Notes: generated from the sequence alone by a model not told the origin. DNA of 64,000 bases from DAOVFN01 sp964607835 (GCA_964607835.1 CAZSLL010000001.1:1-64000); one strand, 5' to 3'. Counted from the stretch's first letter, positions 24,740 through 33,748 are shown. Numbers and translations are program-made.

Positions 24740-25147
24740 ATGGATGCACCAAAGGTCGGCGTGGGAGTGATTCTCCTCAGGGAAGGGAAGGCACTCTTCG
24801 GGTGGAGGAAGGCCATGCATGGCTCAGGTACCTGGTGCCCACCGGGGGGCCATCTCGAGGCAGGGGAGAGCTTCGGGGACTGCGCCAGGAGGGAGCTTCT
24901 CGAGGAGACCGGCCTGACCGCGAAGAACTTCCGCATAGGCGGGGTGACCAACGACATATTCGAGGAGGACGGGAAGCACTACATCACGGTCAACATGCTC
25001 TGCGACTGGGACGGGGGTGAGCCAAGGGCCATGGAGCCCCACAAGGCAGAGCGATGGGAATGGTTCCCTTGGGACTCCCTACCCGAGCCCCTGTTCCTCA
25101 CCGTCAGGAATCTCCTGAAGCAGGGCTTTGACCCCAGGAATCGGTGA
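24740..25147 (+). CDS. Nudix hydrolase
   Basis: A 135-residue protein with a full Nudix box at residues 33-55 (pattern GX5EX7REUXEEXGU, visible as GGHLEAGESF then ARRELLEETGL). It hydrolyses nucleoside diphosphates linked to another group; the short single-domain form and PPGGHLEAGES resemble ADP-ribose or oxidised-nucleotide pyrophosphatases. The gene starts 4 nt after ychF and precedes dphB. Confidence 0.9.
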   Translation: MDAPKVGVGVILLREGKALFGWRKAMHGSGTWCPPGGHLEAGESFGDCARRELLEETGLTAKNFRIGGVTNDIFEEDGKHYITVNMLCDWDGGEPRAMEPHKAERWEWFPWDSLPEPLFLTVRNLLKQGFDPRNR

Positions 25148-25200
25148 GGTTTATTCGGCCGCATCCCAACAAATATTAACCCTGGCAACAATTCATTAAC

Positions 25201-25932
25201 ATGCTGTATCTGGTGGGCCTGGGTATATGGGACGAGAAAGACATGTCCCTCAAGGGTCTGGAGGCCTGCAGGAAGTCCAGCAGGGTGTACGCGGAGCTCT
25301 ACACATCGGCATGGGGCGGGAATCTGAAGAATCTCGAGAAGCTCACAGGCAAGAAGATAAAGGTCATCGGAAGGAGTGACCTCGAGGAGCGCTCCTCAAG
25401 GCTGGTAAAGGAAGCCAAGACTAAGAACATCTCCATCCTGGTTCCCGGTGACCCCCTCTCAGCGACCACCCACTCCTCAATAATGGACGAGGCCATGAAG
25501 AGGAAGGTGAAGCTGGAGGTCATACACTCCTCCTCTGTTTTCACCTCAATAGCAGAGACCGGCCTCAGCCTCTACAACTTCGGCAAGACCGTGACAGTTG
25601 CCAGGCCCGCAAAGGGCTACAGACCGGAGTCCTACTACGACATAATAAAGGAGAACCTGGACAAGGGAATGCACACCCTTGCTCTTCTTGACATAGAGAT
25701 GAGCGTTCAGGAGGGGCTCGGCGTCCTGATGGATCTTGAGAGGAAGAAGGGGAAGGGAGTACTGAAGCCAAGGAAGAAGCTGGTGGTGGCATCTGCCATG
25801 GGCTCCCCAAAAAAGGTCATCAGGCATGGAACCGTCCTGAAGCTCGCAGAGGACGATTTTCCCCCTCCCGCAGTCATAATAATACCCGGAATTCTCAACT
25901 TCTTCGAGAAGGAGTTCCTGGAGAAGCTGTGA
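25201..25932 (+). CDS. dphB: Diphthine synthase
   Basis: A 243-residue SAM-dependent methyltransferase that trimethylates the modified histidine of elongation factor 2 on the diphthamide pathway. Start MLYLVGLGIWDEKDMSLKG, the loop LVPGDPLSATTHS, IHSSSVFTSIAETGLSLYNFGKTVT and LLDIE are diagnostic of DphB/Dph5. Length fits the family. Downstream of the Nudix gene with its own TATA-like box. Confidence 0.93.
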   Translation: MLYLVGLGIWDEKDMSLKGLEACRKSSRVYAELYTSAWGGNLKNLEKLTGKKIKVIGRSDLEERSSRLVKEAKTKNISILVPGDPLSATTHSSIMDEAMKRKVKLEVIHSSSVFTSIAETGLSLYNFGKTVTVARPAKGYRPESYYDIIKENLDKGMHTLALLDIEMSVQEGLGVLMDLERKKGKGVLKPRKKLVVASAMGSPKKVIRHGTVLKLAEDDFPPPAVIIIPGILNFFEKEFLEKL

Positions 25933-25991
25933 TTAATGTTTTTTTAGTTAGCGTCTCTTGAGGACGCCAGAAGGCTCCTGTAAGGAAAGGT

Positions 25992-27017
25992 TCAGCCGTG
26001 AGGCCTGAGTATGACCTTCATGGATTCCCGGGCATCTGACACCAGCCTGAACCCTTCACCTGCCTTGTCCAATGGGAGGCTGTGTGTGATTAGGTCGTCC
26101 AATTTCACCCTTCCAGAATCTATCATTTTCATGGAGTCCTCTATGTCCCTGGGGCTGGCCGCGTAGGAGGTCATGACCTTCACTTCGTTCTTCCAGAGCG
26201 AGTTGAGCGGGATTCCCACGTCCTGGTCAGGTTTTGGAACCGCGAAGAACATCACCGTGCCTCCCCTCTCCACGAGACCGAATGCCTGCATTGCTGCCTG
26301 GTAGGCCCCCGTGCACACCATTATTTTGTCCGCAAGCCTTCCCCCGTTCAGGGCCCTCACGGCCTTCTCCACATCCTCTGTAGCCTTAATGCTGTGCGCT
26401 CCTGACTTTCTGGCGAGCTGGAGCCTGTACTCACTCATGTCAGTGGCAAAGACCTTCCCTGCTCCCATGGCCAGGGCAAGCCTTATGTGGAGCATCCCTG
26501 CCATTCCGGAGCCCATGACGAGGACGCTCTCCCCGGGACAGAGCCCCGAAAGCCTCTGCGACCTGGCCACGCAGCCAAGGGGCTCTATGAACGTGCCCTG
26601 CTCATAGCTCATGCCTTCAGGAAGCCTGAACACCCCCCTGTCCACGTTTATTTCAGGGACCAGGAGGTATTCCGAGAAACCTCCCGGGTAGAAATTCGTG
26701 GTCCTGAGGAGGTCGCACGTGGTGTGGTGCCCCTTCAGGCAGTGGCAGCACGTGTTGCAGGGGACATGGTGGGACACGAAGATCCTGTCCCCCTGTGAGA
26801 AGCCCGTTACGCCCTCCCCGACCTCGGCGACCTCCCCCGACATCTCGTGGCCGAGAACCTTTGGGGCACTCTTCTTCCTGTACCACTCCATGACGTCAGA
26901 GCCGCATATCCCGCTGGCCATGACCTTCACCAGCAGCTCTCCCTTTCCGGGCTCTGGCCTTGGCATGTCCTCTATGCGGACATCGTCATTGGCATAGTAC
27001 ATGGCAACTTTCATCAT
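25992..27017 (-). CDS. Zinc-dependent alcohol dehydrogenase (MDR family)
   Basis: A 341-residue medium-chain dehydrogenase. Catalytic zinc ligands appear as GICGSD (Cys about 39) and GHEMSGEV (His about 58); the structural-zinc cysteines are CNTCCHC...TTC; the Rossmann fold is SVLVMGSGMAGML. The family oxidises alcohols or reduces aldehydes with NAD(P). It is next to a LsrF-type aldolase, MtnA and MTA phosphorylase, so reduction of the aldehyde from a deoxy-sugar aldolase is an attractive but unproven role; threonine or polyol dehydrogenase activity is the alternative. Confidence 0.85.
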   Translation of the reverse strand: MMKVAMYYANDDVRIEDMPRPEPGKGELLVKVMASGICGSDVMEWYRKKSAPKVLGHEMSGEVAEVGEGVTGFSQGDRIFVSHHVPCNTCCHCLKGHHTTCDLLRTTNFYPGGFSEYLLVPEINVDRGVFRLPEGMSYEQGTFIEPLGCVARSQRLSGLCPGESVLVMGSGMAGMLHIRLALAMGAGKVFATDMSEYRLQLARKSGAHSIKATEDVEKAVRALNGGRLADKIMVCTGAYQAAMQAFGLVERGGTVMFFAVPKPDQDVGIPLNSLWKNEVKVMTSYAASPRDIEDSMKMIDSGRVKLDDLITHSLPLDKAGEGFRLVSDARESMKVILRPHG

Positions 27018-27121
27018 GCATCAACTTCTGGTCATTCAATGAACATCAGCCACAACACCTTGCCATCCGCAGTCGTGGTCAGGCGCCGTATCGTTTGCAT
27101 GACCACCCTTTCCCGACATGC

Positions 27122-27922
27122 CTACTCGCCGGGGCTGTGCTTTCCCCTGAGCTGGCTGAAGGTATCGAAGGCCTCCCTTGGGGTGGCGTTCTCGTGCACG
27201 ACCGCTCTAACGGCCTGAATCATGGCCACGGGGTCCTCTGACTGGAATATGTTCCTTCCCATGTCCACGCCCACGGCCCCGCCCTCTATGGCCTTTGCTG
27301 TCATCTCCAGGGCCTCAAGCTCGGGGAGCTTCTTTCCCCCTGCCATCACAATGGGCACAGGGCATGCATCCACGACCTTATGGAAGTCCTCGCAGTAGTA
27401 GGTCTTGACGATGTGAGCACCGAGCTCCGCAGCCATCCTGCTGGACAGGGCCAGGTACCGGGCGTCCTTTCCAAGCTCCTTGCCAACAGCTGTCACCGCA
27501 ACAACGGGCATTCCGTACTCCTCGGCCTCGTCTATCAGCTGGGTGAGCCCGAGTATGGTGTTCCTCTCGTAATCCGTCCCCACCAGTATGGAGAAGGCCA
27601 CACCAGCTGCGTTGAGCCTGACCGCATCCTTGACCGTCATGGTCACGCCCTCGTGAAGGAGCTCCTTGCCTATTATGCTCGTGCCCCCAGAGGCCCTCAG
27701 AACTATCGGAGTGCTGGTCTTGTCTGTTATGCAGTGCCTGAGCATTCCCCTTGACAGCATGAGCGTGTCGGCGTGGGGAAGAAGATTCTCCACTGCCTTC
27801 CCAAGGTCCCTGAGGCCTGTGGTCGGTCCCATGAAGTAACCATGGTCGACAGCAAGCATTACACTCCTCCCTGTCTCGGGCCTGATAATCCTTGAAATCC
27901 TGTTCCTCTTTCCCCAGCTCAT
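27122..27922 (-). CDS. LsrF-type class I aldolase/thiolase
   Basis: A 266-residue DeoC/FbaB/LsrF-family enzyme. WGKRNRISRIIRPETGR, VMLAVDHGYFMGPTTGL, VLRASGG, AHIVKTYY (Schiff-base lysine), VPIVMAGGKKLP and GVDMGRNIFQSEDP follow bacterial LsrF closely. LsrF acts on the phosphorylated autoinducer-2 derivative; archaeal relatives include fructose-bisphosphate aldolase and 2-amino-3,7-dideoxy-heptulosonate synthase. I start at ATG 27922, which has GGAGGGG upstream and overlaps the previous stop (ATGA). Given MtnA and MTA phosphorylase nearby, a sugar-phosphate aldolase role is likely; the substrate is open. Confidence 0.85.
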   Translation of the reverse strand: MSWGKRNRISRIIRPETGRSVMLAVDHGYFMGPTTGLRDLGKAVENLLPHADTLMLSRGMLRHCITDKTSTPIVLRASGGTSIIGKELLHEGVTMTVKDAVRLNAAGVAFSILVGTDYERNTILGLTQLIDEAEEYGMPVVAVTAVGKELGKDARYLALSSRMAAELGAHIVKTYYCEDFHKVVDACPVPIVMAGGKKLPELEALEMTAKAIEGGAVGVDMGRNIFQSEDPVAMIQAVRAVVHENATPREAFDTFSQLRGKHSPGE

Positions 27923-28137
27923 TCGTTCCCCTCCTTCTTGACTATGAGGAATCCCTTGCCAATGAGCCAGTAGTGGAACTCCCTCGTGCTGTGTCTGCAG
28001 GCCTTTTTGCACTCCTCGTGTACCTTCTCGTACCCGGGTGAACCCTTTTCCAGGCCTTCCATCTGCTGCTGGACAGGGCACTTCACATCCCTGCAGAATT
28101 CCCGGCTCCGGTATTCCCTGTATCCCTCAAAAGCCAT
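27919..28137 (-). CDS. Small Cys/His-containing protein coupled to the aldolase
   Basis: A 72-residue protein with four cysteines (FCRDVKC near residues 12-18, ECKKAC near residues 43-48) and histidines, suggesting a metal or disulfide site, and a C-terminal EFHYWLIGKGFLIVKKE segment. Its stop overlaps the aldolase start, so the two are co-translated. Divergent from the adenine deaminase gene. No known family; small proteins of this type occur in uncultivated archaea. Confidence 0.6.
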   Translation of the reverse strand: MAFEGYREYRSREFCRDVKCPVQQQMEGLEKGSPGYEKVHEECKKACRHSTREFHYWLIGKGFLIVKKEGNE

Positions 28138-28221
28138 GATTCTAATCAGCACCTAAGCATTAAAAAACTAACCTGGTATTCGCAGGAGACCAAATATTAA
28201 TCATGGCTTCAAGATTCTCTC

Positions 28222-29877
28222 ATGATTTCCGTAAAGGGGAACATTGTCGATGTTTCATCCGGGAAGGCTGAACCAGGGGAGCTGTTCATTGAGAACGGGC
28301 TCATAACAGATAACCGGGAAGGCAGGGAGCCGGACAGTGTTCTTGACTTCGAAGGGAAGTTCATTTCTCCCGGGTTCATTGACGCCCATGTCCATATCGA
28401 GAGTTCCATGCTGACCCCTTCGGGATTCGTCCGGGCTGTCCTGCCCCGCGGCACTGCAGCAGTGGTCACTGACCCCCACGAGATCGCCAATGTATGCGGA
28501 ATGGATGGCATCAGGTTCATGATTAAGGACTCGGAAAGGAGCCTCCTCGAGTCCTATTTCACAGCACCCTCCTGTGTCCCGGCAACGCATATGGAGACTT
28601 CCGGAGCGAAGCTGGGTGAGCAGGAAATCAAAGAGCTCCTGGCCCACGAAAGGGTAGTGGCCCTCGGGGAGGTCATGAACTTCCCCGGCGTGGTGGCCAG
28701 CGAACACTCGGTGATGGCCAAGATTGAGGCTTCCCGGAAGGCGGGCAAGCCCGTGGACGGCCATGCTCCGGGCCTGTCAGGTGAAGCGCTGCGGAAGTAC
28801 ATCAATGCGGGGATAAGCACAGACCACGAGTGCACATCCCTGGACGAGGCACAGGAGAAGCTTTCACTGGGCATGAAGGTAATGGTAAGGTGCGGCTCTT
28901 CCATGGACAACCTGGAGGCACTTGCCCCGCTCATCAGGCCCGAGAACGCCAGCAGTCTCTTCCTGGTATCCGATGACATCCATCCGGAGACCATACTCAA
29001 AGAAGGGCATCTGGACAGGGTACTAAGGAAAGCAGTTGCACTTGGGGCAGACCCTTTCATATGCCTCAGGCTCGTCTCCCTGAATCCTGCCAGGCATTAT
29101 TCATTGAAGGGTTTGGGGAGCCTTGAACCTGGCAGCAGGGCCACCTTCGCGGTCCTTGATGACATGAAAGATTTCCGGGTTCACGCCATGTACGTGGACG
29201 GCGAGCCCGTTGCCATGGAAGGCAGGCTGACAAGGGACTGGGAGAAGGGCGAGATTTCGCAATCGGTCCTCTCAAGCGTTAAGGTCCCTGAAATCACCGA
29301 GGATTCCCTGAAGGTTCCCTCTGAAGTGCCCTCAGAAGTCAACCTCCTCGGTCCGGGAGGGTCCTGGTCAAGGGGCTCCCTGGAATCTGACGGCACCCAC
29401 CTCCTGCCTGACCCTTCCAGGGACATTCTTCCGATAGCGGTTGTGGAGAGGCACAGATTCACGGGCAATATCGGGAAGGGATTCCTGAAGGGCTTTGGCT
29501 TGAAGGAGGGGGCCTTCGCATCCACAGTGGCGCATGATTCGCACAACATCATCTGCACAGGGACATCCTATGCTGACATGCTGCATGCCATAGATTCCCT
29601 CAAGGAGAGCGGAGGGGGCCTTGTCGCTGTCAGGGAAGGTAAAGTCCTTGGGAGGCTGGAGCTACCTGTAGCTGGTCTCATGTCCATTCAGGATGCCGGG
29701 GAGGTCGCAAAAAGGCTTGAGGGCCTGCACAATTCAGCCATGGAGCTGGGATGCTCAATAAAAAGCCCCTTCATGGAGCTGGCCTTCCTGGCTCTTCCCG
29801 TAATCCCTGAGCTCAGGCTCACTGACAGGGGGCTGGTAGATGTAAAAAGCTTCCGGATAACTGATGTAAAGGTGTGA
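28222..29877 (+). CDS. ade: Adenine deaminase
   Basis: A 551-residue amidohydrolase converting adenine to hypoxanthine and ammonia. Metal-binding GFIDAHVHIESSMLTP and GTAAVVTDPHEIANV, then NFPGVV, GHAPGLSG, STDHECTS and VSDDIHPETI match the Ade family; the C-terminal domain with VAHDSHNIICTG is also typical. Length fits (about 550-600). It is followed 3 nt later by the MtnA-type gene, so they share a transcript; adenine released by MTA phosphorylase would be its substrate. Confidence 0.93.
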   Translation: MISVKGNIVDVSSGKAEPGELFIENGLITDNREGREPDSVLDFEGKFISPGFIDAHVHIESSMLTPSGFVRAVLPRGTAAVVTDPHEIANVCGMDGIRFMIKDSERSLLESYFTAPSCVPATHMETSGAKLGEQEIKELLAHERVVALGEVMNFPGVVASEHSVMAKIEASRKAGKPVDGHAPGLSGEALRKYINAGISTDHECTSLDEAQEKLSLGMKVMVRCGSSMDNLEALAPLIRPENASSLFLVSDDIHPETILKEGHLDRVLRKAVALGADPFICLRLVSLNPARHYSLKGLGSLEPGSRATFAVLDDMKDFRVHAMYVDGEPVAMEGRLTRDWEKGEISQSVLSSVKVPEITEDSLKVPSEVPSEVNLLGPGGSWSRGSLESDGTHLLPDPSRDILPIAVVERHRFTGNIGKGFLKGFGLKEGAFASTVAHDSHNIICTGTSYADMLHAIDSLKESGGGLVAVREGKVLGRLELPVAGLMSIQDAGEVAKRLEGLHNSAMELGCSIKSPFMELAFLALPVIPELRLTDRGLVDVKSFRITDVKV

Positions 29878-29880
29878 TTT

Positions 29881-30939
29881 ATGCTGGTCGAAGGGAAGCA
29901 CTACCGCACGGTCTGGTTTGAGGACGGCGTCGTAAGGATGCTTGACCAGCCAAAGATACCCCATTCCTTCGAAATCTCTGACTTCAGAACCTACAGGGAC
30001 ACTGCCGATTCCATCACCAACATGGTCGTGAGGGGTGCTGGCGCGATAGGGGCCACGGCGGGCTACGCAATGGCCCAGGGCATTCTCTCGGCGCCGGATT
30101 CTGGCTTCTCCTCGGCCGTGGAGGACGCAGCCTCATACATAAGGAAGGCCAGGCCCACTGCCCAGGACCTCTTCTATGCAGTGGACAGGGTCATGAAGGC
30201 AATAGATGGGAAGGAACCTGAGGAGGCAAGGAGGCTTGCTGTTCAGGAAGCAGAGGCCATCGCAGACCATGATTCTGATGCGTGCAGGAGGATAGGCGAG
30301 CTGGGAGCCGATTTGATAGAGGATGGATACAGTATAGGCACCCACTGCAACGCTGGTTGGCTTGCCTTTGTTGACTGGGGCTCTGCCCTTTCCCCAATCT
30401 TCGCTGCAAAAAGGCAGGGTAAGAAGGTCTTTGTCTTCGCTGACGAGACCAGGCCCAGGTGCCAGGGCGCAAGGCTCACCGCATGGGAGCTCGCCCAGGA
30501 GGGAATACCCCACGCCATCATCGCTGACAACGCTGCGGGCTATTACATGAGGAAAGGCGAGATTGACATGTACATTGTTGGCTCTGACAGGACAGTCGTA
30601 AGGGACGCCTCTGTTGCCAACAAGATTGGCACCTACGAGAAGGCCGTTGTGGCAAAGGAGAACGGGATTCCCTTCTATGTTGCCCTTCCCACAAGCACCC
30701 TGGATTTTGAGCTGGAGAGCGGGGACCAGATACCAATTGAAGAGCGCCACGAGGATGAGGTACTCAAGATGTTCGGACAGGACGAATCAGGCGGCATAAG
30801 CCACATAAGGATTTCCCCGAGGGAGAGCAGGGCCAGGAACCCGGCCTTCGACGTCACACCCGCCAGATACATAACAGGGTTCATAACAGAGAGGGGGATA
30901 TTCACCCCTGAAGAGCTCAGGCAGCTCAGGAAGGAATGA
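29881..30939 (+). CDS. mtnA: S-methyl-5-thioribose-1-phosphate isomerase-like protein
   Basis: A 352-residue member of the eIF2B-like aldose-phosphate isomerases. MtnA features are VVRGAGAIGATAGY, THCNAGWLA (catalytic Cys region), DETRPRCQGARLTAWEL, GSDRTVVRDASVANKIGTY (with the catalytic Asp) and PFYVALPTSTLDF. The family isomerises methylthioribose-1-phosphate (or 5-deoxyribose-1-phosphate) to the ribulose form; a related archaeal enzyme works on ribose-1,5-bisphosphate. The MTA phosphorylase gene 0.6 kb away favours the first reading. Directly downstream of ade. Confidence 0.85.
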   Translation: MLVEGKHYRTVWFEDGVVRMLDQPKIPHSFEISDFRTYRDTADSITNMVVRGAGAIGATAGYAMAQGILSAPDSGFSSAVEDAASYIRKARPTAQDLFYAVDRVMKAIDGKEPEEARRLAVQEAEAIADHDSDACRRIGELGADLIEDGYSIGTHCNAGWLAFVDWGSALSPIFAAKRQGKKVFVFADETRPRCQGARLTAWELAQEGIPHAIIADNAAGYYMRKGEIDMYIVGSDRTVVRDASVANKIGTYEKAVVAKENGIPFYVALPTSTLDFELESGDQIPIEERHEDEVLKMFGQDESGGISHIRISPRESRARNPAFDVTPARYITGFITERGIFTPEELRQLRKE

Positions 30940-30951
30940 TTCCTGAATTTT

Positions 30952-31563
30952 CTAGTCAATAAGCTCGAACCTGCAGCCTTCCCCGAATGCTTCTATGAGC
31001 TCTGGGTCGAATCTCATAAGGGCGACATATACGCGCTCCCCATCGTTTTCCGGCATGACTGAGTGGTACATGTTCCCGTCAATGAAGGCAAAGGTGCCCC
31101 TGTGGACAACCAGGTCTGTCCTGTAGCCATTCTCCCTGTCGCCAACCCTCAGTCTTCCCCTTCCTCGGGGAAACCAGAAGAACTCTGAATAAGATGGATG
31201 GTTGTGATCAGGGACGCCGGGAATCTCAATGTCAGGATCGTCATAGCAGTCAGCGAGCTGAAGGGAGATTGGTCCCAGATCGGTTCCCTCTGCATTGACC
31301 CTGCAGACTTCCTTCTTCCTGTAGGCCTTGCCAGGCATTTCTTCCCATCTGTCCGGTTCATCTATGGCCTGCCAAAGGATGCAGTCGTTTCTCCCAAGGA
31401 AATCCTGTGCAGAATCGTCCAGGTGCTCATTACCTGAGCTGAAATACCTTATTTCCAGTGACCCCCTTCTTATCTGCTTGATGTATCCAGGCTCTTCCAT
31501 ATTCCAGAATCTTGCAGAAAGCTTTTTAAGCGCGATTTCAGGCCCCAGCGCCCTCAAGTGCAT
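30952..31563 (-). CDS. Cupin-fold protein in the MTA locus
   Basis: A 203-residue protein with a clear cupin metal site: HNHPSYSEFFWFPRG fits HXHX4EX6G, and a second motif GTFAFIDGN then YHSVMPEN supplies the last His. The N-terminal 90 residues are a separate mixed domain. Its start overlaps the end of the MTA phosphorylase gene by 26 nt, so it is translated from the same message. Acireductone dioxygenase of methionine salvage is also a cupin, but length and surroundings differ, so I only call the fold. Confidence 0.65.
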   Translation of the reverse strand: MHLRALGPEIALKKLSARFWNMEEPGYIKQIRRGSLEIRYFSSGNEHLDDSAQDFLGRNDCILWQAIDEPDRWEEMPGKAYRKKEVCRVNAEGTDLGPISLQLADCYDDPDIEIPGVPDHNHPSYSEFFWFPRGRGRLRVGDRENGYRTDLVVHRGTFAFIDGNMYHSVMPENDGERVYVALMRFDPELIEAFGEGCRFELID

Positions 31564-32320
31564 TGGGGCAGTGGCACTTCCTCTCAGGCGAAATATGCTT
31601 CACGGCCTTCTCAAGGATGGCACTGGTGTTGTGTATGTTCTGTGACATTACCTGCTTGATCTCGTCAAAGCTTACTGGCCTGTCAGCCCACACGTCATAA
31701 TCCGTTACAGTCGCCAGAACTGCCAGGCACATCTGCCTCTCCCTGGACAGGATGGCCTCGGGGACAGCGGTCATGCCAATGATGTCAGCGAACTGCCTGT
31801 ACATCCTGGAGGCTGCCCTTGTGGAGAACTGGGGGCCGTCAACCTTGAGGTACGTGCCCTTTTCATGAACCCTCAGTCCCATGTCCCTGGCTATGCCCAC
31901 AAGGGCCTCCCTTCCCTCGGGGCAGAAGGGGTCGGCCATGGAAACGTGGTAGAACCTCCCGTCCCCGTACATGGAGTGCACCTGCTTCCCCCAGTCGATG
32001 AACTGGTCAGGTACCACTATGTCCCCTGCTCTGTAGTCCTCCTGCAGGGAGCCTACTGTGGCTGTTGCGAATATTCTCTTGACGCCCAGCCTGTGGAGGG
32101 CATCTATATTGGCCCTGAAATTGAGCATGTGCGGGGGTATGGTGTGTCCCCTCCCGTGTCTGGGGAGAAGGGCCACATTTACTCCATCCAGCATTCCCAG
32201 CGTTATGGTATCGGATGGCCTTCCGAAGGGTGTATGGACCTCAACTTCCCTGGAATCCTCCAGGAGCTGGGGGTCGATAGAAGCCGTACCGCCTATTATG
32301 GCGATGTCAGCGCAATCCAT
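31538..32320 (-). CDS. mtnP: S-methyl-5'-thioadenosine phosphorylase
   Basis: A 260-residue purine nucleoside phosphorylase of the MTAP clade: ADIAIIGGTA, LLPRHGRGHTIPPHMLNFRANI, FATATVGSLQEDYRAGDIVVPDQFID, EKGTYLKVDGPQFSTRAASRMYR and IGMTAVPEAILSRE. It splits methylthioadenosine (and probably 5'-deoxyadenosine) to adenine and the sugar-1-phosphate. The C-terminus has HCPNALEGAGA. Adenine deaminase and the MtnA-type isomerase nearby would use its two products. Confidence 0.93.
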   Translation of the reverse strand: MDCADIAIIGGTASIDPQLLEDSREVEVHTPFGRPSDTITLGMLDGVNVALLPRHGRGHTIPPHMLNFRANIDALHRLGVKRIFATATVGSLQEDYRAGDIVVPDQFIDWGKQVHSMYGDGRFYHVSMADPFCPEGREALVGIARDMGLRVHEKGTYLKVDGPQFSTRAASRMYRQFADIIGMTAVPEAILSRERQMCLAVLATVTDYDVWADRPVSFDEIKQVMSQNIHNTSAILEKAVKHISPERKCHCPNALEGAGA

Positions 32321-32414
32321 GCTTGAGATTGCCCGGGAAGAAATAAATCAGTTCTCTTTCCCAAGTGCAATCATATGCTTAAATCTCTTTGCAGGAAAAC
32401 CGAAGTGTGAGAGC

Positions 32415-32966
32415 ATGCCAATAAGCTATTTCGGTGCGATTCTTGATTGCGGGAGGATGCTACAAAATCGGGAGAGCTCCGGTTACAGGCTTGATGCAGG
32501 GCAAAGGAAAATACAATATTCTCTGAGCAAGGGCCCTTCTGATGAAAGCATAACCATGGAAATTTACGATTCAGAATCCTTCGATTACAATGGCTTCAGG
32601 GGATTCATAAGGGGTTCGGCAGAGCAGAGTGATATCATAGGAGAGCCCGGCAATGGAGATGTTGTCAGGGGGGCAGTCAGGGTTGAGCCCGGCGAAAAGG
32701 AATGCTATCTTGTCAGGTTTCCCTTTAACAGGAATAATGTGGTTACTTTGCGCAATGACAACTACAAGCCAGACAACCAGTATGATGAAGTGATGGAGTT
32801 TTTTGGCTCCCCCTTATTCAGAGAAATAAGCATTGGCTTTGCATCAATAACAAGGTCATGCGGGCAAACACATGGCTCACCGGCATATACAATGGAGTTC
32901 AGGGACTCGCGGACATTCGGAAGCTTCATGCACAGCTTCGCCATAGCGCACGGCGAGCTCGATTAA
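32415..32966 (+). CDS. Unknown 183-residue protein
   Basis: No family recognised. Soluble, mixed alpha/beta, starting MPISYFGAILDCGRML. I chose ATG 32415 because a TATA-like GCTTAAATC lies about 35-40 nt upstream and the open frame farther upstream overlaps the mtnP gene antisense. The stop codon overlaps the end of the convergent L24e gene by 4 nt. Codon use is more AT-rich than in its neighbours. Confidence 0.55.
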   Translation: MPISYFGAILDCGRMLQNRESSGYRLDAGQRKIQYSLSKGPSDESITMEIYDSESFDYNGFRGFIRGSAEQSDIIGEPGNGDVVRGAVRVEPGEKECYLVRFPFNRNNVVTLRNDNYKPDNQYDEVMEFFGSPLFREISIGFASITRSCGQTHGSPAYTMEFRDSRTFGSFMHSFAIAHGELD

Positions 32967-33139
32967 GCCCTTGCCTTCCTGAAGGCCTCGGTCCACCTGG
33001 TTTTCTTTCCCAGGCGCTTCATGTTCCAGTTCTTTTCGCACTTGGAGTTGCAGAAGTGGAATATCTTGCCGTCTGTCTTGACGAACATCTTCCCCCTCCC
33101 CTCGGGAAGGGTCCCTGCGCAGAACGAGCATTTCACCAT
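32963..33139 (-). CDS. rpl24e: Ribosomal protein L24e
   Basis: A 58-residue zinc-ribbon protein of the large ribosomal subunit. The motif MVKCSFCAGTLPEG...GKIFHFCNSKCEKNW supplies the CxxC...CxxxC zinc ligands, and KRLGKKTRWTEAF follows, both diagnostic. Too short for many gene finders. It follows the S28e and L7Ae genes on the same strand, the standard archaeal L7Ae-S28e-L24e order, although nucleoside diphosphate kinase and IF2 do not follow here. Confidence 0.95.
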   Translation of the reverse strand: MVKCSFCAGTLPEGRGKMFVKTDGKIFHFCNSKCEKNWNMKRLGKKTRWTEAFRKARA

Positions 33140-33143
33140 TCAA

Positions 33144-33341
33144 TCACCTTGACTGCAGCTTGGCGACGCTGTCCATCGCTGTTTCCTTGAGCACTATGAT
33201 GTCTCCCTTTTCGACAGGCCCCATTACGTTTCGGGTGAGAATCTTCCCCTTGTCGTCCCCGTCGAGAGCGCGGCACCTGACCCTGCTCACTCCCTTGACG
33301 CCCAGCCTTCCCTGGACCTGTATCACTTCAGCGTCTGCCAT
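33144..33341 (-). CDS. rps28e: Ribosomal protein S28e
   Basis: A 65-residue OB-fold small-subunit protein: ADAEVIQVQGRLGVKGVSRVRCRAL, then KGKILTRNVMGPVEKGDII, match archaeal S28e. Start at ATG 33341 removes a short upstream extension. It ends 4 nt before L24e starts and follows L7Ae by about 40 nt. Confidence 0.93.
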   Translation of the reverse strand: MADAEVIQVQGRLGVKGVSRVRCRALDGDDKGKILTRNVMGPVEKGDIIVLKETAMDSVAKLQSR

Positions 33342-33379
33342 ATCCATCACCTGACTGGTTGTGGCTGATTCAGCCGCAA

Positions 33380-33748
33380 TCAGCCCTTCTTCAGCTCCTC
33401 TACCTTTGTCCTGACCTCAGTGAGAAGCTTCTTGGAGTCGCCCTCCTCAACTATCGCTATGCTGGATGTGGGCACCCCTATCCCAGATGCCTTGCCGAGG
33501 TCCTCTTTCGAAGGCACGTATCCGAACGCCACCTTCTTCTCATCGCATATAACCGGGATGTGCATCATTATCTCAGGCGGGCTCACGTCCTCCGCAAGCA
33601 CCACGAACTTGCCTATCCCCCTCTCGATGGCCTTGGTGGTCTCGTTGACCCCCTTCACGAGCTTTCCGGTGGTCTTTGCCACTGTCACTGCCTCAATTAT
33701 CTTCTCCGAGACTTCTTTCGGTGTCTGGAACTTCACGAATCCCGTCAT
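33380..33748 (-). CDS. rpl7ae: Ribosomal protein L7Ae
   Basis: A 122-residue kink-turn binding protein of the ribosome, box C/D and H/ACA RNPs and RNase P. The segments KGVNETTKAIERGIGKFVVLAEDVSPPEIMMHIP and the C-terminal VPTSSIAIVE fit the family. ATG 33748 is chosen for the GAAAGGAGGGG just upstream. First gene of the ribosomal trio. It would also bind any kink-turns in this genome's RNAs. Confidence 0.95.
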   Translation of the reverse strand: MTGFVKFQTPKEVSEKIIEAVTVAKTTGKLVKGVNETTKAIERGIGKFVVLAEDVSPPEIMMHIPVICDEKKVAFGYVPSKEDLGKASGIGVPTSSIAIVEEGDSKKLLTEVRTKVEELKKG

